This document shows, piece after piece, positions 59,933 to 64,000 of a stretch of DNA of 64,000 nt. The translations under genes and the position numbers were made by a program. A model generated the notes under the pieces. The model did not search any database. It was not told the DNA's origin and saw only the letters and a program-made list of their open reading frames with translations. This DNA is from Luteibacter jiangsuensis (lineage in GTDB: Bacteria > Pseudomonadota > Gammaproteobacteria > Xanthomonadales > Rhodanobacteraceae): contig NZ_JAAQQR010000004.1 of the NCBI RefSeq assembly GCF_011742555.1, forward strand, positions 62,001-126,000. Reading direction: 5' to 3'. Within the stretch, counting starts at the first letter, position 1, and each line of letters begins with the position of its first letter.

Positions 59933-60532
59933 CTAGATCGCGGCGCAGGTCGCCGGCTGGCCGGCGGCCACCGAGCGCACCGCGGTCGCCACCTGGTCGG
60001 CCACAGTGCCCAGCACGCGCTGGTGGGCCTCCACGAGGCTGTCGTAGCTCGAACCCGCCGGTTCCGACACGCGCGAGGCGCAATTCGCCGAAACGCCGTC
60101 CGCGCCACGCACGGACCAGGAGGCTTCCAGCGTGGCGCTCCCACCCACCTCCGAATCGAAGCGGCGCACGTCGAGTTGCACGCGCACCACCTTCGCATCC
60201 TTGCCGCGCGGCAGGCCGTGCATGTCGTGGGTACCCAGGCGGGCGGCAAGGTCGGCAGAGAGCGCGCCGCGGATCTCGTCGCCCAGCGGCGAGGCCCAGC
60301 GCTCTCCGTCCAGCACGGCGATGCCGGTGGCACCCTGCCGAAGCACGAGGGCTGGCTGATCGACCTGCGGCGGCACGGCCACGGGCAGCACGTCGATGGC
60401 GAAAGATGCGGTCGCCGCCGGCAGGGGTGCCGACGGGGGCACCAGCGTGTGGAAGTGCGTGGGCGCCGAGGCACAGGCACCCAGACCGGCCACGAGGAGC
60501 ACGACGCCGGCGAGGCGGAGGGAATGGATCAT
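59933..60532 (-). CDS. pqiC: PqiC-type outer-membrane lipoprotein (ABC-type auxiliary family)
   Basis: 199 residues with lipobox GLGAC (Cys about residue 20) and the DUF330/PqiC pattern FHTLVPPSAPLP, FAIDVLPVAVPPQVDQPALVL and WASPLGDEIRGALSADLA. PqiC anchors the PqiB tube in the outer membrane. Its start overlaps the pqiB stop (ATGA), and it is last in the pqi operon. Confidence 0.9.
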   Translation of the reverse strand: MIHSLRLAGVVLLVAGLGACASAPTHFHTLVPPSAPLPAATASFAIDVLPVAVPPQVDQPALVLRQGATGIAVLDGERWASPLGDEIRGALSADLAARLGTHDMHGLPRGKDAKVVRVQLDVRRFDSEVGGSATLEASWSVRGADGVSANCASRVSEPAGSSYDSLVEAHQRVLGTVADQVATAVRSVAAGQPATCAAI

Positions 60533-62205
60533 GGCTGTTCTTCCTTGCCCTGCTTGGCGGACGGGGTAACGATCTTCGGCGGCGCGTCGGCGCCACGACC
60601 GCGCAACAGCGCTTCCGGATGGCGGCCCAGGTAATCGGTGAACGCGCGCACCGAGCGCACCGTTCGCTGCAGTTCCTCCAGCGTGTTGGCGATGTTCTGC
60701 TGCAACGGCGAGTTCTCGGAAAGCGCGTCGTTGGCCGTACCCACCGTGCGGTTCACGCCTTGCAGCGTCTTCTTCGCCTCGGGCAGGAGGTCGCCGTTCA
60801 CCTGCTTCAACGTGCCGTGCAGTTCCTTCAGGCTGCCGTCCAGGTTGCGGCCGATCGAATCGAAGGGGATCTTCTCCACCTTGTCCACGATGCTGGAAAT
60901 CTGCTCCTGCAGATGATCGAAGTCGCCCGGCGTGGTGGGGATCTCCACCGGTTTCGCCCGCGGGTCGAACGCCACCTTCTTAGCCTTCGGATCGAAGTCG
61001 AGCGCGATATAGAGCTGCCCGGTGAGCAGGTTGCCGCTGCGGGCCTGCGCGCGCATGCCGTGCGCCACCAGCCCGGCCATGATGCGCGGGAACAGCGTGT
61101 CGTCGTCGCCGCCGACCGCCTTGGCCAGTTTTTCGTGCGCCTGGCCGAGCCGTTGCGGATACACCAGCGCCCCCACCACGACGGGGAAGGAATGCGTCGC
61201 GGGGTCATAGTCGAGGTTGACCGATACGACCCTGCCTACCTTCACGCCCAGGAATTCGACCGGCGCGTCCACGGCCAGCCCGCGCAGCGAATGTTCGAAG
61301 CGCATGCGGATGTAGCGCGGCTTGCCGTCTGGCGGGGCGAGCGCCGTGGCCTCGTCGTTGAACAACGTGTACTCGGACATTTCCGGTGCCACCTCGGCCT
61401 GGTGCGGCCCCGGCGGGTCCTGGAACGCCACGCCGCCGGCGATCACCGTGGCGAGCGATTGGGTGTTCATCTTCAGACCGTCTGCACCGAGCGACACGTC
61501 CACGCCGCTGGCGTTCCAGAAGCGCGAGTCCTTCGACACGAAGCGGTCGTTCGGACCGTCGATGAACAACTGCAGGGACACGCCCTTCCCGTCCTTGTCC
61601 AGTTCGTAGGACACGATGCGGCCGACCTGGATGCGACGGTAGTACACCGGCGAGCCGATATCCAGCGAGCCGAGGTCGCCGGCATGGAGCACGAAGCGCC
61701 TGCCCGGGGCACCGTGGGTGACGGCTGGCGGCGTTTCCAGGCCGGTGAACTCGTTCTGCTCCTGGTCGGAGTCGCCGGCGTCGGCACCGATGAAGGCGCC
61801 GGAAAGCAGCGTGTCGATGCCGGAAACGCCGCTGGCACCGATGCGCGGCCGCACCACCCAATAGCGCGTGCCCTTCGTGGCGAAGGCACGCGCGTCCTTG
61901 TCGAGGTCGATCATGACCGAGATATGGGTGCGGTCCTTGGACAGGCGCATCGTGGTGACCTTGCCGATCACCACGTTCTTGTATTTCACCTGGGTCTTGC
62001 CCGCCTCGATGCCTTCCGCGGTCAGGAAGGACACCGTGATCTGGGGGCCCGCCGACATGAAGTGGCTGACCAGGAGCGAGATGCCCACCAGGGCCGCCAC
62101 GATCGGCACCAGCCAGATCAGCGAGAACCCCAGTTTCGACTTGCGCACGACCGGCTGCGGCAAGTCGTCGTCGGGTGGCGTGCTTCCTACGTTGGTGTCG
62201 CTCAT
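60529..62205 (-). CDS. pqiB: PqiB, MCE-domain lipid-transport protein
   Basis: 558 residues with one N-terminal membrane helix (about 25-47) and three MCE domains, readable from ITVSFLTAEGIEAGKTQVKYKN, GRRFVLHAGDLGSLDIGSPVYYRRIQVGR (split) and YIRMRFEHSLRGLAVDAPVEFLGVKVG (split). A helical C-terminal part (about 470-540) follows. MCE hexamers stack into a tunnel spanning the periplasm for phospholipids. Start MSDTNVGSTP is set by overlap with the preceding PqiA-half gene (ATGA). Confidence 0.92.
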   Translation of the reverse strand: MSDTNVGSTPPDDDLPQPVVRKSKLGFSLIWLVPIVAALVGISLLVSHFMSAGPQITVSFLTAEGIEAGKTQVKYKNVVIGKVTTMRLSKDRTHISVMIDLDKDARAFATKGTRYWVVRPRIGASGVSGIDTLLSGAFIGADAGDSDQEQNEFTGLETPPAVTHGAPGRRFVLHAGDLGSLDIGSPVYYRRIQVGRIVSYELDKDGKGVSLQLFIDGPNDRFVSKDSRFWNASGVDVSLGADGLKMNTQSLATVIAGGVAFQDPPGPHQAEVAPEMSEYTLFNDEATALAPPDGKPRYIRMRFEHSLRGLAVDAPVEFLGVKVGRVVSVNLDYDPATHSFPVVVGALVYPQRLGQAHEKLAKAVGGDDDTLFPRIMAGLVAHGMRAQARSGNLLTGQLYIALDFDPKAKKVAFDPRAKPVEIPTTPGDFDHLQEQISSIVDKVEKIPFDSIGRNLDGSLKELHGTLKQVNGDLLPEAKKTLQGVNRTVGTANDALSENSPLQQNIANTLEELQRTVRSVRAFTDYLGRHPEALLRGRGADAPPKIVTPSAKQGKEEQP

Positions 62206-62822
62206 TGCGATTTCCTGTTGTCCCAGATCAGCCTGGGATCGAAACTCATGGCCGACAGCATCGTGAGCACCACGACGATGCCGAAATAGACCACGCCGGG
62301 CAACGGCTCGACGCGGCTCAATATCTTGAAGTGGACCAGCGCGGAAAGGATCGCCACGACGAACACGTCGAGCATCGACCAGTACCCCACCAGCTCCACG
62401 AAGCGGTAAAGCCGGGCCCGCTGCCGCGCGACCATGCCGCTCGATCGCTGCACCGTCACCAGCAGGAAGCCCATGATGAGGAACTTCAGCACGGGCACGA
62501 TGATGCTCGCCGTGAAGACGATGACGGCCAGCCCCGGCGAGCCGGCCCGCCAGAGTTCCATGATGCCGCTCAGGATCGTGTTGTCGTCCCTGGACGAGAT
62601 GCTCTGCGTGCGCATGATGGGAAACACGTTGGCCGGGATGTAGAAGATCGCGGCGGCGACCAGCAGTGCCCAGGCGCGCGACACGCTGGCGTGCTTGCGG
62701 GCGTGCAAGGTGTTTCCGCAGCGCGGGCAACGCGCGTGACGGTCTTCCGTGTACGCCGTGACCTGCCGGCACACGTGGCAAGCCATCATGCCCAGATCGA
62801 TCGCGCGCGGCGGCGTGCTCAT
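62202..62822 (-). CDS. PqiA-like protein, second half-length copy
   Basis: 206 residues: a cysteine-rich head with CHVCRQVTAYTEDRHARCPRCG (split into two CxxC pairs, about residues 15-36), then four hydrophobic segments with PANVFPIMRTQSIS and VELVGYWSMLDVFVVAIL. This corresponds to one of the two domains of a typical PqiA protein. It overlaps both neighbours by four bases. The protein probably acts with the next gene as a two-chain PqiA in the inner membrane. Confidence 0.88.
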   Translation of the reverse strand: MSTPPRAIDLGMMACHVCRQVTAYTEDRHARCPRCGNTLHARKHASVSRAWALLVAAAIFYIPANVFPIMRTQSISSRDDNTILSGIMELWRAGSPGLAVIVFTASIIVPVLKFLIMGFLLVTVQRSSGMVARQRARLYRFVELVGYWSMLDVFVVAILSALVHFKILSRVEPLPGVVYFGIVVVLTMLSAMSFDPRLIWDNRKSQ

Positions 62823-63430
62823 GCCTCCGCTTCCGCAGTCAGATCCCACAGTTCCCTGGGGTCGAGGCTGGAGAACACCGTGACCAGCAAGGTCAGGAAT
62901 CCGAAAGCCCATATGCCCGCGCCGGGCACCACGTCGAAGTACGTATGCGCCTTCACCACCGCCACGAGCGTACCGAGCATGAACACCTCGATCATGCTCC
63001 AGGGCTTCACCCTGACGAGAGCGGACATGGCCAGCGGGAAACCCGGCGCACGAATGCCCTTGCGGGCGAACCAGAGCACCCAGCCGAAGATGAGGATCTG
63101 GCCCAGCGGAAAGAAGAACAGGGTCATGGCGCTGAGGAAGGCGACGATCTGCGCCCCGTCGTTCCACATGGCGATCACGGCCCCCCACAGCGTGGTGGCC
63201 GCTTTCATCCCGGACAGGCCGAGGGTAACGATGGGCGACACGTTGGCGATGACGAAGACGATGAGGGCGGCGAAGATCAGGGCGAACTGGGCGTCCACCC
63301 CGAGCCACTGGTGTCGATCGAGCACGGCGCCGCAGACCACGCAATCGGCCACCTCGCCGCGGGCGAGACTGCGCCTCCGATAAACGGAGTCGCAGTGTTC
63401 GCAGACGATGAGGTTTTGGGTCCTTTGCAT
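62819..63430 (-). CDS. pqiA: PqiA-like protein, first half-length copy
   Basis: 203 residues: CEHCDSVYRRRSLARGEVADCVVCG (split; two CxxC pairs about residues 10-33), then four membrane segments with VIANVSPIVTLGLSG and RVKPWSMIEVFMLGTLVAVVK. It matches the other half of PqiA. First gene of the pqiA-pqiA-pqiB-pqiC operon, divergent from the thioredoxin-like gene. Start MQRTQNLIV is the nearest ATG to the cysteine motif. Confidence 0.88.
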   Translation of the reverse strand: MQRTQNLIVCEHCDSVYRRRSLARGEVADCVVCGAVLDRHQWLGVDAQFALIFAALIVFVIANVSPIVTLGLSGMKAATTLWGAVIAMWNDGAQIVAFLSAMTLFFFPLGQILIFGWVLWFARKGIRAPGFPLAMSALVRVKPWSMIEVFMLGTLVAVVKAHTYFDVVPGAGIWAFGFLTLLVTVFSSLDPRELWDLTAEAEA

Positions 63431-63557
63431 GCCGTCCAAGCGGTCGAAGGCCGCAACGGGCCGTTCCCTATGATCGCAAATCGGCGTAAACGTCGCATGA
63501 CGGAAGGGGCGCATGTCCGCCGAACAGGCGGCCGGGGCTTGATATCCTGCCCGCCTT

Positions 63558-63572
63558 CCCCGACTTTCGGGG
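63558..63572. promoter_or_regulatory. Small hairpin in the leader of the thioredoxin-like gene
   Basis: CCCCGA pairs with TCGGGG around CTT, 28 bases before the GTG start. Function unknown; noted because it is the only structure in the 169-base divergent gap. Confidence 0.25.
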
Positions 63573-63599
63573 CATCGAACTTTGTACCAGGAGCATGCT

Positions 63600-64000
63600 G
63601 TGACCGGCGCCCAGACCCGTAGCGAACACGTCTTCGACGCGACCACCGAGGCGTTCGAGAAGGACGTCATCGAGGCCTCCCTCCAGACCCCGATCCTGGT
63701 CGACCTGTGGGCCGAATGGTGCGGCCCCTGCAAGTCGCTCGGCCCCATCCTGGAAAAGCTTGCCGGCGAATACAGCGGTGCGTTCCGCCTGGCAAAGATC
63801 GACGTCGACGCTGAGCAGCAGCTGGCGGCCATGTTCGGCGTGCGCAGCATTCCCACGGTCGTCCTCATCAGCGGCGGCCAGGTCGTCGACGGATTCGCGG
63901 GGGCGCTTCCCGAAGGACAGATCCGCGAGTTCCTCACCCGCCACGGCATCCAGCCCGCGGACGGCGCCGAACCCGCAGCCGAAGCCGAAGCGAAACCGGC
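63600..64000 (+). CDS. Thioredoxin-domain protein, CnoX/YbbN-like, N-terminal part only
   Basis: The first 133 codons, cut by the right edge. A thioredoxin fold with the intact WAEWCGPCKSLGPIL active site (about residues 36-50) and FGVRSIPTVVLISGG (cis-proline region) is visible, followed by an Ala/Glu/Pro-rich linker starting QPADGAEPAAEAEA. The linker suggests a longer protein with a TPR domain as in CnoX (YbbN), a chaperone-holdase. Start is GTG, supported by AGGAG 7 bases upstream; the ATG five bases earlier runs directly into a stop. Confidence 0.8.
   Translation, partial: MTGAQTRSEHVFDATTEAFEKDVIEASLQTPILVDLWAEWCGPCKSLGPILEKLAGEYSGAFRLAKIDVDAEQQLAAMFGVRSIPTVVLISGGQVVDGFAGALPEGQIREFLTRHGIQPADGAEPAAEAEAKP

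Overview
The window is a high-G+C, gene-dense chromosomal segment of a gammaproteobacterium. A Xanthomonadales origin, most likely Rhodanobacteraceae (Luteibacter/Dyella type), is inferred from four things: a VirD4 linked to an effector carrying XVIPCD-like export domains, a TonB-dependent receptor of the Xanthomonas/Caulobacter type, abundant REP-like palindromes, and the gene order leuS-lptE-holA-nadD-rsfS-rlmH-maf-rng-yhdP-tldD...yjgA...pmbA. No rRNA, tRNA, CRISPR array, transposase or integrase was recognised.

Layout. 1-6.5 kb: the 5' end of a secreted M4 peptidase, a DUF4279 protein, SufT, a membrane protein, an ECF sigma factor/DUF3619-like/DUF3106 operon, a nitroreductase, a 5'-3' exonuclease and a NUDIX hydrolase. 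6.6-10.1 kb: dnaE. 10.2-25.2 kb: a minus-strand accessory block lying between dnaE and accA, which are neighbours in many gammaproteobacteria. It holds a small secreted beta-sandwich protein and an eight-gene run: glucokinase, GH20 beta-N-acetylhexosaminidase, TonB receptor, APC permease, GH2 exo-beta-D-glucosaminidase, LacI regulator, sulfotransferase and a fused ATP sulfurylase/APS kinase. A perfect 14-bp palindrome overlapping a -35-like hexamer lies in front of it. The first six genes read as a chitosan/chitooligosaccharide system; the last two make and use PAPS. 25.5-29.8 kb: accA, NYN-domain protein, tilS, xseB, ispA.

29.9-34.6 kb: a compact killing module: VirD4 coupling ATPase, a probable periplasmic immunity protein, and a DUF2235 phospholipase effector with one clear and one divergent XVIPCD-like domain. 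No virB genes are present, so the rest of the secretion machine must be encoded elsewhere. 34.7-37.6 kb: DUF4870 protein, pmbA, DUF1653, yjgA. 37.8-44.7 kb: a 2310-residue secreted enzyme combining a GH2-like module, Ig-like and discoidin/CBM32 domains, a DUF1566 domain and a C-terminal GH64 beta-1,3-glucanase, inserted between yjgA and tldD. 44.7-46.0 kb: 1.3 kb without a gene, rich in REP sequences.

46.0-59.7 kb: conserved housekeeping cluster (tldD, yhdP, rng, maf, rlmH, rsfS, nadD, holA, lptE, leuS). 59.9-63.4 kb: a pqi-type lipid-transport operon with PqiA encoded as two half-length genes. The window ends in the start of a thioredoxin/CnoX-like gene.

An approximately 80-bp REP-like element occurs eight times, always between genes. 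Protein family calls were made by eye from motifs; no database search was run.
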